The position numbers and the translations under genes were made by a program. Under the pieces are notes generated by a model that did not search any database, was not told the origin of the DNA, and worked only from the letters and a program-made list of their open reading frames with translations. Shown piece by piece: positions 48,721-57,263 of a stretch of DNA of 64,000 bases (its first letter is position 1; every line of letters starts with the position of its first letter). This DNA is from DASVRZ01 sp038230215 (GTDB lineage: Bacteria; Verrucomicrobiota; Verrucomicrobiia; Chthoniobacterales; DASVRZ01): assembly GCA_038230215.1 (NCBI GenBank), contig JBBRNR010000006.1, forward strand, positions 62,001-126,000, written 5' to 3'.

Positions 48721-49333
48721 ATCGCAATAACAAAGCATGAACCGCGAGATCAATCTGGCGGTGAAGAAGCTTTTCGGTGTGTTGATTCAAAATTAAAATA
48801 TCTGCCCTTCGCATTTTTTCTGCTGCCGACATTTGGGCTTTGATAACTTGACGCGCAGTTTCCAAGGACCAACCTCGCTTGGACGAGAGACGCTGGAGTT
48901 GCACCTCCACATCGGCTTCTACCACAACGATGCAGTCGAAGTAAGGAGCACTATTCGTTTCGTATAGAAGTGGGATTTCTGCAACAAAATACTGTCGCGG
49001 AAGCAGGTAAGATTGGCTCTCGGTACGCCATTGATTGTGAATTTTGGGATGAAGAATCACTTCCAACGCTCTGCGTGCCGCAGGATCGCTAAAAATAATA
49101 GAGCGGATTTTCCCTCGACTGACATTTCCATTCTCTTCAATGACCGCGTTGCCAAATGCTCTCTGAATTTCAGCCCGAACTTCTGGATCTTTCTCCAGCA
49201 GTTCGTGGCCGTATTCATCAGCCGAAAAGGCTTGGATTCTTTCAGCTCCGTTTTCGCGAAAGCCTTCGACCAACATTTGAGTGACAGTGCTCTTACCAGA
49301 GGCGATACCGCCTGTCACCCCAATGATGGGCAT
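48713..49333 (-). CDS. coaE: Dephospho-CoA kinase
   Basis: 206 aa. P-loop GVTGGIASGKSTVTQML at the N-terminus, FSADEYGHELL, SDPAARRALEVILHPKIHNQW, and FVAEIPLLYETN (lid/base region), then VVVEADVEVQLQRLSSKRGWS. It phosphorylates dephospho-CoA to CoA, the last step. Its start is 5 bp after the stop of the secretin gene; its TGA overlaps rho. This puts it physically in the pilus transcription unit. Confidence 0.95.
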   Translation of the reverse strand: MPIIGVTGGIASGKSTVTQMLVEGFRENGAERIQAFSADEYGHELLEKDPEVRAEIQRAFGNAVIEENGNVSRGKIRSIIFSDPAARRALEVILHPKIHNQWRTESQSYLLPRQYFVAEIPLLYETNSAPYFDCIVVVEADVEVQLQRLSSKRGWSLETARQVIKAQMSAAEKMRRADILILNQHTEKLLHRQIDLAVHALLLRYA

Positions 49334-49338
49334 TCGGA

Positions 49339-51945
49339 CTATTTGGCAAAATTCGGCAGTGGCTGGCTTACCGGAGTAAGCTCGGTCAGAGGGAGGGCCT
49401 GAACGGTCTCTTCCTCTAACTCGGAGTTCAAAATCGGTTGGCCTGCAGGATTCATCAGTCGAGCCGTGACGAAGATCACAAGATTCCGTTTGAGGTGTTG
49501 ATCCACATTGGAGCGGAACAAACGTCCGACAATCGGGATGTCTCCCAGCAGTGGAGTCTTGTCTTCCACCTTCTGGACATCTTCACGCATCAGACCTCCG
49601 ACAACCACTGTCTGGCCATCCCAGATACTGACCTGGGTCGTGACTTTGCGGGTGCTAAAGATCGGTTGGTTAATGACGTTTGGCGTTAAAATGTTAGTAA
49701 CCGTCGCCCCAAAAGCATTCGTGCTCGTTGTCTGAATTGGGCTACCATAGTTAATAAAGCCTTCAAACTCGGTTACAGAAGGTGCCAATGTTAAGTCAAT
49801 GGTCTGTCCATCTGGTCCTACCTGAGGCTCTACTTCAAGAGTTACTCCAGTATTTCTTGTTTCAAACGAAGTGGGTGTAGTGGGTGTGACGGGAAATGAA
49901 GGTGCACTTCCTCCTACAATACCACCGCCTCCAGTGGCACCGATGTGCTGCGGAATTTGTGGAGGATCAAATTCAGTTGGATAACGGAACTCGCGAACGA
50001 TTTCAATGACCGCTTTTAAGCCACTCTTAGTGGTAACGCGGGGGGAGGAAAGCAAATCCACGCCTTTTTTCTGATCCAAAGCACGAATGACTAATTGAAA
50101 CTGGGGATCGGTAAAGATTCCTGAAATTGCAAAAGCAGCCGGGGCCTTTAACGAGTCGCCCGTTAGACCGAAAAGCAGGGAATCAATGGCATTCGCGGTG
50201 ATGGCCGTGCTGCCGCTGCGATTGCCGCCGGTGATTGGATTGGTGCCGACAGGTGTTCCATTTCTAATAAATGGGTAATCTCCATTGTTGATGGTTGGGG
50301 AGGTGCCTTGGGTGCCACCTGAGCCCAGAATACCTCTTTGGGCATTTAGATCAAACTGGCCCAGCAGCCAGTCGAAACTCAGTTCCTTGTTATTGGACTG
50401 GGTAATCTCCACAAATTTCGATTCGATCTCCACTTGCTTTGGTGCGTTTTCGGCATCGTTGGCCACCAAAGTATCGATCAAATCCAGCGCTTCTTGAGTG
50501 TTTTTTACAATCAGGCGGCTATTGCCCGTCTGGTAATTGGCGCTGGCTCCGGGAGGGAAGGGAACGCCCTGACCTGCAAGAAAGTCTTTTGCGGAAATTC
50601 TTGCTGAGATTCTGCTTCCAACTCCCGCTGCATCTCCAGTGGCAGTGGCTGTGGCAGGGGCGGCAGCAGAAGCATCCCCTGCAGCGGCGGATCCGGAGAT
50701 GAACCCTGGGGAAACTTGGTATTGCTTGGTGATCAGATCTTCCGTTGGCTGAGAAAGCGGAACAACAGACACGGCATAAGGTTCGATCTTAAATTTCAGA
50801 TTGGCCAGACTAGTGATGTATCTGAGAGCTTCGATCAAAGGCACATTTGTCAGCGACAGTGTGATCGGAGTGGAACCCGGCTCACTTGTGGGAGTTGCGG
50901 ACGCCGCGTCAACCGAGGAGGCCGGCGCTTCCAAGCCGGGAATTACTGGGGCAGCTGGCACTGCCGTCGCAGGCGCTGCCGGCGTGCGGTAGGAAGATTC
51001 GAGCTTTAAAACGATATTAACACCGCGTCTTTCAGGATTGGGATCGTCATCGATATCACGGCTCTTCGCTTTCAAATAATCAATAGCCTCACGAATGGTG
51101 GCATCCTTGAATTCAATTCTGGGAATAATGATTTTATTCAGCTTGGCAGTGATGGAGGCGGTTCCACGCAAATCATCGGAAGGCGCTTGAATAATAGCAG
51201 CGGCACCCAACCCATACTTTGTGATAGGGCGCTCCCATTTGGAATCCACCTCCCACATGGCCTGGCCGCGGGTTTGATCATAGGCGGCATGAGCATATTG
51301 AGTCTTGGCCTTGGCAATTTTTTCCTCCATGCGGCGCGCAGCGACATTGTAGGGGTCGATGTTCAGGACTTGTTCGCAACGCTTGGTGGATAAATCGTAG
51401 CGTCCGCTGTCGTAAAAACCTTCCGCCTCACTGAGGAACTTTTTGACTTGCTCGACATTGGCGACAAACTTCGGACCGACAGTCTTGTTATAATAATCTG
51501 GCTCACCCAAATGCTTTAGCATGGTCTTCGCACTATCATTTTCGGGATCATATTCCACCACGCGGGCGATCACAGCCTGCGCGTCCGCAAAGCGCCCTTC
51601 ATTGATGCGCTGCTCCGCCAGCTTGATGCTGGCGCGACTGAACTTGGCCATTGCCTTGGAGCGGACAGAACCAGTCGCTAGCGAGTCGGGCAGCAGATCG
51701 ACCGCCAGCTTGTATTGGGCAGCGGCCTGTTCGTATTGGTCGTCCTCCATCAGCTGATCACTCGCTTGAAGGGCGGCATCAGCCTGAGTGGCGCGATCCT
51801 GACGGCGGGCAATTTCGCGTTCCGCCACGCCGGAGACTTGGCCTCCATCGTAATTGTTGCCCGCATGAGCAGGCAATGGGAGGGAGCCGATCGCAGAAGC
51901 GCACGCGGCGATTAGGAGGGCGGGAACAGTATTTTTATGGATCAT
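49339..51945 (-). CDS. Secretin (PilQ/GspD-like), Amuc_1098-type, with N-terminal TPRs
   Basis: 868 aa. Signal peptide about residues 1-28 (SLPLPAHAG). Residues ~45-235 hold tetratricopeptide-like repeats (DQLMEDDQYEQAAAQYKLAVDLLP; QRINEGRFADAQAVIARVVEYDP; AEGFYDSGRYDLSTKRCEQVLNI), an uncommon front part. Secretin N-domains follow (IEFKDATIREAIDYLKA; VPLIEALRYITS; KDFLAGQGVPFPPG), with Ala/Gly/Ser-rich linkers. The secretin core ends VVVGGLMREDVQKVEDKTPLLGDIPIVGRLF and FVTARLMNPAGQ. It is a ring in the outer membrane for pilus extrusion. Gene order and length match Amuc_1098 of Akkermansia muciniphila. It is the last pilus gene before coaE. Confidence 0.9.
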   Translation of the reverse strand: MIHKNTVPALLIAACASAIGSLPLPAHAGNNYDGGQVSGVAEREIARRQDRATQADAALQASDQLMEDDQYEQAAAQYKLAVDLLPDSLATGSVRSKAMAKFSRASIKLAEQRINEGRFADAQAVIARVVEYDPENDSAKTMLKHLGEPDYYNKTVGPKFVANVEQVKKFLSEAEGFYDSGRYDLSTKRCEQVLNIDPYNVAARRMEEKIAKAKTQYAHAAYDQTRGQAMWEVDSKWERPITKYGLGAAAIIQAPSDDLRGTASITAKLNKIIIPRIEFKDATIREAIDYLKAKSRDIDDDPNPERRGVNIVLKLESSYRTPAAPATAVPAAPVIPGLEAPASSVDAASATPTSEPGSTPITLSLTNVPLIEALRYITSLANLKFKIEPYAVSVVPLSQPTEDLITKQYQVSPGFISGSAAAGDASAAAPATATATGDAAGVGSRISARISAKDFLAGQGVPFPPGASANYQTGNSRLIVKNTQEALDLIDTLVANDAENAPKQVEIESKFVEITQSNNKELSFDWLLGQFDLNAQRGILGSGGTQGTSPTINNGDYPFIRNGTPVGTNPITGGNRSGSTAITANAIDSLLFGLTGDSLKAPAAFAISGIFTDPQFQLVIRALDQKKGVDLLSSPRVTTKSGLKAVIEIVREFRYPTEFDPPQIPQHIGATGGGGIVGGSAPSFPVTPTTPTSFETRNTGVTLEVEPQVGPDGQTIDLTLAPSVTEFEGFINYGSPIQTTSTNAFGATVTNILTPNVINQPIFSTRKVTTQVSIWDGQTVVVGGLMREDVQKVEDKTPLLGDIPIVGRLFRSNVDQHLKRNLVIFVTARLMNPAGQPILNSELEEETVQALPLTELTPVSQPLPNFAK

Positions 51946-52010
51946 AGGTCTGGGCGTCGAGAAGAGGCTGTATGGGTTGTAGTCTGGGGTGAATTTCTAA
52001 GTAAACGAAA

Positions 52011-52952
52011 TTAAAGCTTGGGAACAGTTATTTTGGCTCCTGTGGCAGGGATAGTGATTACTGCCTCGTTGTTAGTGATGTCAATGAGTTTGTAAGTTGT
52101 TTTGTCATCGGGTTTTAAATGAAACTCCCCGTCGCGCTTCACTTTGAACTCTGAGTCGTCGTAGAGATACTTAAACAACGCATACGTGTCGGGCGAGTTG
52201 GCGATAACTCCGAGAACAAGAATGATTTCAGCCTTGGTGTCCACATTGCGGATAGTCGCCTCCGAGACGTCGGTTTTGGTACCCAAGGAATCCACGCCTT
52301 CCTTCTTTTCCAGCTTGGTGATTTCAAAGAGGGTGCCGCCGATTCGATCTCCCACCTTCAGAAACTGGGACGGCTGCCTCAGATCCACGGTGTTGATCTG
52401 CATGATTTCTCCATCTCGCGCCTTGAAAATAAGGCGAAAGGGGATCTGAATGTATTTTGCCAAGCGCAATTTGTTGCTAAAAGGCGGATGCGAGTTTGCG
52501 TCGTTCGGATTAGTGCTATTGACACCGCCTGCGTATTCTTCACGGTTGTTGAAACGGTCTGCATCGGGATCTTGTTCGGCAATATCTGGAGCCAGAAGAT
52601 CAAGCCCGTTATCGATAAACCACTTATTAGGAATGCCGGGAACATAATCGCCCGATTCATTGCCGAAGGGTTCTAAAACGCCTGTTTTTCTGAGCACGTA
52701 TTGCACCGCCACAAAAACGGGTTTGTCCTGCTTTTTCCATTTCGCGGGATTGGTCAGTGTCTCACGTGCCTGGTTGATGGGATCGATATTCAGTGGCTTG
52801 ATAGCACTGCTCTTAGAGACAGGCGCAAAATAGGACGCGAAAGTATTGTTCACACTGCGGGCCTTTAAAAAAACGAACACTGCCGAGGCCAGCAAAAGCG
52901 CCGTCGCAGCGAGCAGGATGGCCCGATCATATTTGGTTTTAATCCAATCCAT
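52011..52952 (-). CDS. Amuc_1099-like pilus-locus protein, PilP position
   Basis: 313 aa. A single N-terminal TM helix (about 10-30, AILLAATALLLASAVFVFL) leaves the rest in the periplasm. Near residue 130 there is a DPDADRFNNREEY loop, a calcium-binding thrombospondin-3-like/EF-hand-like repeat unit. The C-terminal half has beta-rich segments KYIQIPFRLIFKARDGEIMQI and FLKVGDRIGGTLFEITKLEKKEG. It occupies the place of PilP, between secretin and PilO, and like PilP or GspC may link the inner-membrane platform to the secretin; this is inference. The 6-bp gap to the next gene and its position match Amuc_1099. Confidence 0.75.
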   Translation of the reverse strand: MDWIKTKYDRAILLAATALLLASAVFVFLKARSVNNTFASYFAPVSKSSAIKPLNIDPINQARETLTNPAKWKKQDKPVFVAVQYVLRKTGVLEPFGNESGDYVPGIPNKWFIDNGLDLLAPDIAEQDPDADRFNNREEYAGGVNSTNPNDANSHPPFSNKLRLAKYIQIPFRLIFKARDGEIMQINTVDLRQPSQFLKVGDRIGGTLFEITKLEKKEGVDSLGTKTDVSEATIRNVDTKAEIILVLGVIANSPDTYALFKYLYDDSEFKVKRDGEFHLKPDDKTTYKLIDITNNEAVITIPATGAKITVPKL

Positions 52953-52957
52953 ACGAT

Positions 52958-53818
52958 CTACTTTTTAGAGATTTGTTTGGGGGTGAACTGCACGAGATCG
53001 ACAATAATGCTGGCTGTCACCCGCTCCTTGCCAAGGATAATCTTGTCTAGGGGGGGCTCAGGGGTGGCACCCGGATCCCCGGACGTCACCGGAGCAACAG
53101 CTCGTAATGGGCTTTTCAGTTGCTCATTCTCGATTTTGAGGGCGCGAGCAATGGTGAATTGAGGGAAGCCATCCAAGTCGTTCAGGATGGTCTGCACATG
53201 AGAAGGATAGCCAGCAAAAACGACTTCGAAGGGATATTTTTTAAACAACGGGACTTCTTTCGATGGTGTTTCCGCTGCCAGTTCTCCCGGGAGGGCGGAT
53301 CGTAAAATGTTATTGATCCGGGTGATTTTCAACTCAATGAGACGATTGACAACCGCATTGACCGCCGTGAGCTGCCAGTTCAGCAGCCCCGTGACGTCGT
53401 TCCGTGGCAGCTCACTCTCATAACGCTCAAAACCAAGGTAAAACTTGGGGGGCAACTCGACTCCGCGCTGGGTTGCGTGATCAATGGTTTTGGAAACCAA
53501 TTCACGCAGATGCCCCTGAAAAGCGGAGGGTTCCATCGGTGCGATCTCTCCTTGGCGCTGGATCAAATCCGAATGCAAACTATTAGTCTGGGCCTTGTAT
53601 TCATTGACTTGGGCCTGGACTTTTTTCAGATTTTCACCATTCCGATAAGGAGTCAGGCTGCGTAGAGTCGAAAGTTTTGCCATGCCAGTTTGATAATTCT
53701 GCCCGGCCTCAGCGTATTTCCCACTTTCCGCGAAGGTCAGGTATCCGAGCACGAGCGTGGCCAGAGCGATAACAACTAGGAAACTGGAGAAGATTTTATT
53801 TTCGGTGAACCAGTTCAT
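52958..53818 (-). CDS. Amuc_1100-like PilO-type protein
   Basis: 286 aa. It opens MNWFTENKIFSSFLVVIALA (Amuc_1100 opens with a similar W-x-T-(E/D)-N-K), one TM helix at ~10-30, a coiled coil (about 35-95: NGENLKKVQAQVNEYKAQTN), then FYLGFERYESELP, WQLTAVNAVVNRLIEL, YPFEVVFAGYPSHVQTILNDL and KIENEQLKSPLRA, and a closing strand GKERVTASIIVDLVQF. This order of motifs matches what I recall of Amuc_1100 along its length. PilO-type ferredoxin-like domains are implied. In Akkermansia the protein signals through human TLR2; here it should be a pilus platform component. Its ATG overlaps the stop of the upstream PilM-N gene (ATGA). Confidence 0.85.
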   Translation of the reverse strand: MNWFTENKIFSSFLVVIALATLVLGYLTFAESGKYAEAGQNYQTGMAKLSTLRSLTPYRNGENLKKVQAQVNEYKAQTNSLHSDLIQRQGEIAPMEPSAFQGHLRELVSKTIDHATQRGVELPPKFYLGFERYESELPRNDVTGLLNWQLTAVNAVVNRLIELKITRINNILRSALPGELAAETPSKEVPLFKKYPFEVVFAGYPSHVQTILNDLDGFPQFTIARALKIENEQLKSPLRAVAPVTSGDPGATPEPPLDKIILGKERVTASIIVDLVQFTPKQISKK

Positions 53819-55563
53819 TTCAGGGGGATGGGCTGTTTCAAGGGCAGGCGCAATTCGTAGTCATAAGCCCAAGTTTCTTGGTTAGGCTGTTGGCGAACCG
53901 GATTGATTTCCTTTATTTTGTTCAAATCCAGAACGTAGTAAGGAGACTGGGAGAGGTTGGTAAGAAGCTGGTCCACCACTTTGGGATCTTCCAGATAAAG
54001 TCCCTTGATGCTGATTGCAGTGATGCGCGGACCCGGCGGCGGTGTTGCGCCTGCAACAGGTCGCATGGGGCCAGACGGAGTCTGCGCAGTTTTCACTTCG
54101 AGTGATTTCACATCGTTGAAGGAAATCGGCTTCGCGTCTTGCAGCGGCTCAAAAACGGTGACCCAGATTTTATTATTGGGGATGCGCTGGTTGAGGTCAT
54201 CGATCAGGCGAACCCACGATTCGCGCTGGCTGATGGCGTCCAAAAGAGGAGCCGCCTCGACTCCGACAGCCTTAATTTGCTGGTCGGCAGCCTTGAATTT
54301 CTGATCGACTCCCTCTAACTGGACGACCTCGGCATTCACTTTCTCTGTGACCGCCACGGCCGCCTCCGTTGAACGCTGGAAATAGAGCCACCAACCGGCT
54401 AGCGCTAAGAGAATGCAAAGCCCGGCGGTAATAATGTAAGGCTGGCGACGGACAAATTCCTGCCGCTGCAAGACTTCTGGAGGCAGCAGATTCAACTCGA
54501 TTGGACAGCCGCCGAGCGAACGCAGAGCCGTGCCAACCAGCTCCCCAAGCAAATGCGCCTCGCTAACCACTTTTTCGACATTCACATTTTGCGAGACGGT
54601 GACATTGCGCAGCGGGTTGAAATACTCCACTGGCAACTGCATTTTCTCTTGGAAAAATTCGCGCATGTACGGTAGCGCTACGGTGCCGCCGCAGAGGTAA
54701 ACACGCACCGGCGCATTTCCCTGCTGCTGGGCGCGATAGAAGCTGACCGAGCGTGTGATCTCGGCGTGCAGCCGAGTCATGGTATTGCGGATGATTTTGC
54801 AGACGCGAGCTACGGCCGGATCACCAGGCTCCGCGTAAGCGCCACCGAGTCCGACGAAACCATCTTTTTTCTTGCGAGCCTCGGCTTCCACCGCCGGTTC
54901 GTCGAAATCTTTGGCGATGGCACTGGTGATCGAGCTGCCGCCAATCGGAATGCTGCGGCTAAAGACTTTTTGAGGCTCAATGAAAACCAGATTGGTTGTT
55001 CGGGCTCCGATATCGACGATCAAAGAGCAGCCTTTGTTTTCGGAATAGTTGTAACGGAAGGCGTTGTAGAGAGCCATCGGCGCCACGTCCACAATGCTCG
55101 TGCGCAGTCCTGTGGTAGTGACGGCATGATCCATTTCGCCAAGGAGATCGGATTTGATGGCGACCAAGACCACACCCAGTTTGGAGTTGTCGTTCGTGGC
55201 GACCAGTTGATAATCCCAAACGACTTCATTGATGGGAAATGGGACGTTTTGCTGGGCCTCAAATCCGATGATCTGGTCGATTTTATCCTCATCGACGGCA
55301 GGTAATTTTACGAACCGAGTGAAAACGGATTGTGCCGGGATGCAGGTGTTAACCGAGCCGGGCCGGAGTTTCATCCCGTTCAGCAGACCCTTGATTGCTG
55401 CCGAGATATGATATCCGCGCGAACTGTCGTTGCCGCCATCCATCCCAAGATCGTGGGTTTGATAGTCATTGAGAATTAATCCGCCATTATCTGCGGTGAG
55501 AAACTCTGCCAAACCTATGGTTTGCGTGCCGAGATTAAGACTCAGCAGTCGGGTAGAAGCCAT
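53815..55563 (-). CDS. PilM-PilN fusion protein (Amuc_1101-like)
   Basis: 582 aa in three parts. Residues 1-345 form an actin-like PilM: SLNLGTQTIGLAEF (phosphate 1), FEAQQNVPFPINEVVWDYQLV, CSLIVDIGARTTNLVF, SIPIGGSSITSAIAKDF and VYLCGGTVALPYM. Residues 355-361 read IELNLLP, corresponding to the conserved INLLP peptide by which PilN docks onto PilM. A TM helix at about 375-394 follows, then a coiled-coil/periplasmic domain with SWVRLIDDLNQRIPNNKIWVTVFE and ISIKGLYLEDPKVVDQLLTNL, matching PilN. Thus the PilM and PilN proteins of normal type IV pilus loci are one polypeptide. It is a clear single open frame. Confidence 0.85.
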   Translation of the reverse strand: MASTRLLSLNLGTQTIGLAEFLTADNGGLILNDYQTHDLGMDGGNDSSRGYHISAAIKGLLNGMKLRPGSVNTCIPAQSVFTRFVKLPAVDEDKIDQIIGFEAQQNVPFPINEVVWDYQLVATNDNSKLGVVLVAIKSDLLGEMDHAVTTTGLRTSIVDVAPMALYNAFRYNYSENKGCSLIVDIGARTTNLVFIEPQKVFSRSIPIGGSSITSAIAKDFDEPAVEAEARKKKDGFVGLGGAYAEPGDPAVARVCKIIRNTMTRLHAEITRSVSFYRAQQQGNAPVRVYLCGGTVALPYMREFFQEKMQLPVEYFNPLRNVTVSQNVNVEKVVSEAHLLGELVGTALRSLGGCPIELNLLPPEVLQRQEFVRRQPYIITAGLCILLALAGWWLYFQRSTEAAVAVTEKVNAEVVQLEGVDQKFKAADQQIKAVGVEAAPLLDAISQRESWVRLIDDLNQRIPNNKIWVTVFEPLQDAKPISFNDVKSLEVKTAQTPSGPMRPVAGATPPPGPRITAISIKGLYLEDPKVVDQLLTNLSQSPYYVLDLNKIKEINPVRQQPNQETWAYDYELRLPLKQPIPLK

Positions 55564-55571
55564 TCGGAGAT

Positions 55572-56156
55572 TTAGCGAACGTTGGTTTTAATCGCTTCGT
55601 AACGCTCCCAATAAAGCGGAGCGAAAGGCGTTTCATTTTTATTGCGCAGGAAGCCCGGTTTTTGGGGGGAAGATGCCCACCATCCCTGTTTCTCATTTTT
55701 CCAGGAGCCGAAACCGACGAGAGCGCCTTGTTTACTGATTTCCACGCTGACCTTGTCAATGGCGGCGCCGTTCATGGTTTTGCCCGCCATGATTCGAGAG
55801 ATGGATCGTGGGGAGATATACATGACGGAGTAGAGCCCCTTGCCGGCGGCAATATCGACGTGGGTGACCTCTCCGATGAAAACGACTTTATTGATTTGCA
55901 CGTAGTATTTGAAGGTGAGCTCCTCAGTAAATTCCGGAGTCGACTCAAATTCCGTCTCGATCTCCATCCATTTTTCCCGGTTGTCGGAGCGGCGGTCGGT
56001 GCCAGAGAACTGGTACTCCGGCGTGGGGATGAATTCGATTTTTACTTTTTTGACGACGTAATCTGCGGCCCGGCCCTGAGCCATGACGCCAGCGTTGAAA
56101 ACGATCTGCAAAATGAGCAGGAGGAGGACAATTTTGTTCTTGGGAAAAACTCTCAT
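55572..56156 (-). CDS. Amuc_1102-like secreted protein of the pilus locus
   Basis: 194 aa. Signal peptide 1-27 (LLLLILQIVFNAGVMAQG). The mature part has alternating strands (VVKKVKIEFIPTPEYQFSG; WMEIETEFESTPEFTEELTFKYYVQI; FIGEVTHVDIAAGKGLYSVMYISP; AAIDKVSVEISKQGALVGFGSW) that look like an immunoglobulin-like beta sandwich, as reported for Amuc_1102. No Cys. It is the first gene of the five-gene run, 8 bp before the PilM-N gene and 72 bp after the UDP-xylose synthase gene. It may decorate or cap the pilus-like complex; the function is not known. Confidence 0.72.
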   Translation of the reverse strand: MRVFPKNKIVLLLLILQIVFNAGVMAQGRAADYVVKKVKIEFIPTPEYQFSGTDRRSDNREKWMEIETEFESTPEFTEELTFKYYVQINKVVFIGEVTHVDIAAGKGLYSVMYISPRSISRIMAGKTMNGAAIDKVSVEISKQGALVGFGSWKNEKQGWWASSPQKPGFLRNKNETPFAPLYWERYEAIKTNVR

Positions 56157-56228
56157 GAGAAAGCGGGGAGGGGTTACGAAAGATACAGCTAGTTGGTCAC
56201 GGGTGGTCTTGTCAAAGCCGAATCCATC

Positions 56229-57200
56229 TTATTTTGCGAAAGATGAAAGGTCGGGGTGGCCCCGGAAATATTCAATAGTTTTCTTGATTCCATCCTCAAA
56301 GGAAACCTGCGGCTCCCAGCCGAGAATGTTTTTGGCGCGGGTGATGTCGGGCTGGCGCACTTTCGGATCGTCCACGGGTAGCGGATGATAGGTGATTTGT
56401 GACGTGGTGCCGGTGTAGGCGATAATTTTTTCCGCAAACTGCTTGATCGTCATCTCACCGGGATTGCCGATGTTCACAGGCTCATGGAAGTCGGATTGGG
56501 ATAAACGATAAATACCCTCGATCAGGTCGGAGACGTAGCAGAAACTTCGGGTCTGGCTGCCGTCACCAAAAATGCTCAGCGGAGTGTTTGTCAGTGCCTG
56601 ACCGATAAAAGCTGGAACGACGCGCCCGTCGCGCAAACGCATACGAGGTCCATAGGTATTAAAGATGCGGACAATCTTCGTATCGACGCCGTGGTAGCGA
56701 TGGTAAGCCATGGTCATGGCCTCGGCAAAACGTTTCGCCTCGTCGTAGACGCCACGAGGTCCGATGGGATTGACGTTGCCCCAGTAGTCTTCCTTCTGCG
56801 GGTGGACGAGCGGATCGCCATAACACTCGGAGGTGGAGGCGAGAAGGATGGTGGCTTTTTTGGCCTTGGCCAAGCCGAGGACATTGTGGGTGCCGAGTGC
56901 TCCAACTTTGAGCGTAGGAATGGGATGCTCCAGATAGTCGATCGGACTGGCTGGCGACGCAAAATGGAAGATAAGATCGACGTCCTCAGCCAGGTAAATG
57001 TATTGCGTCACATCCTGGCGGACGAATTTGTAATCGGGATTGCCAGCGAGGTGCGCGATGTTGGCGAGGTTACCCGTGATGAGGTTGTCGATGCCAATGA
57101 CTTTGTAGCCCTTGGAGAGGAGAAGGTCGGTGAGATGCGACCCTAAAAATCCTGAACCGCCTGTGACTACGACTGTTTTTTTCTGATTGGTTGCCGCCAT
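56229..57200 (-). CDS. UDP-glucuronate decarboxylase (UDP-xylose synthase)
   Basis: 323 aa from the ATG at 57200 (MAATNQKKTVVVTGGSGFLG); a longer frame to 57260 is less credible. The Rossmann motif GGSGFLGSHL, FHFASPASPIDYLEHPI with the family-specific PASP, LLASTSECYGDP, the catalytic YDEAKRFAEAMTMAYH (YxxxK), TYGPRMRLRDGRVVPAFI and DGSQTRSFCYVSDLIEGI all match the Uxs1-type enzymes. It converts UDP-glucuronate to UDP-xylose. It sits with a polyprenyl glycosylphosphotransferase (64 bp upstream) as a polysaccharide pair that precedes the pilus genes. Confidence 0.92.
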   Translation of the reverse strand: MAATNQKKTVVVTGGSGFLGSHLTDLLLSKGYKVIGIDNLITGNLANIAHLAGNPDYKFVRQDVTQYIYLAEDVDLIFHFASPASPIDYLEHPIPTLKVGALGTHNVLGLAKAKKATILLASTSECYGDPLVHPQKEDYWGNVNPIGPRGVYDEAKRFAEAMTMAYHRYHGVDTKIVRIFNTYGPRMRLRDGRVVPAFIGQALTNTPLSIFGDGSQTRSFCYVSDLIEGIYRLSQSDFHEPVNIGNPGEMTIKQFAEKIIAYTGTTSQITYHPLPVDDPKVRQPDITRAKNILGWEPQVSFEDGIKKTIEYFRGHPDLSSFAK

Positions 57201-57263
57201 GAAATTGAGAAATAGAAGGGAATGTCCGGCTTGGCGAGTTTTTCCCTCGCTCGGTGGCATCTT

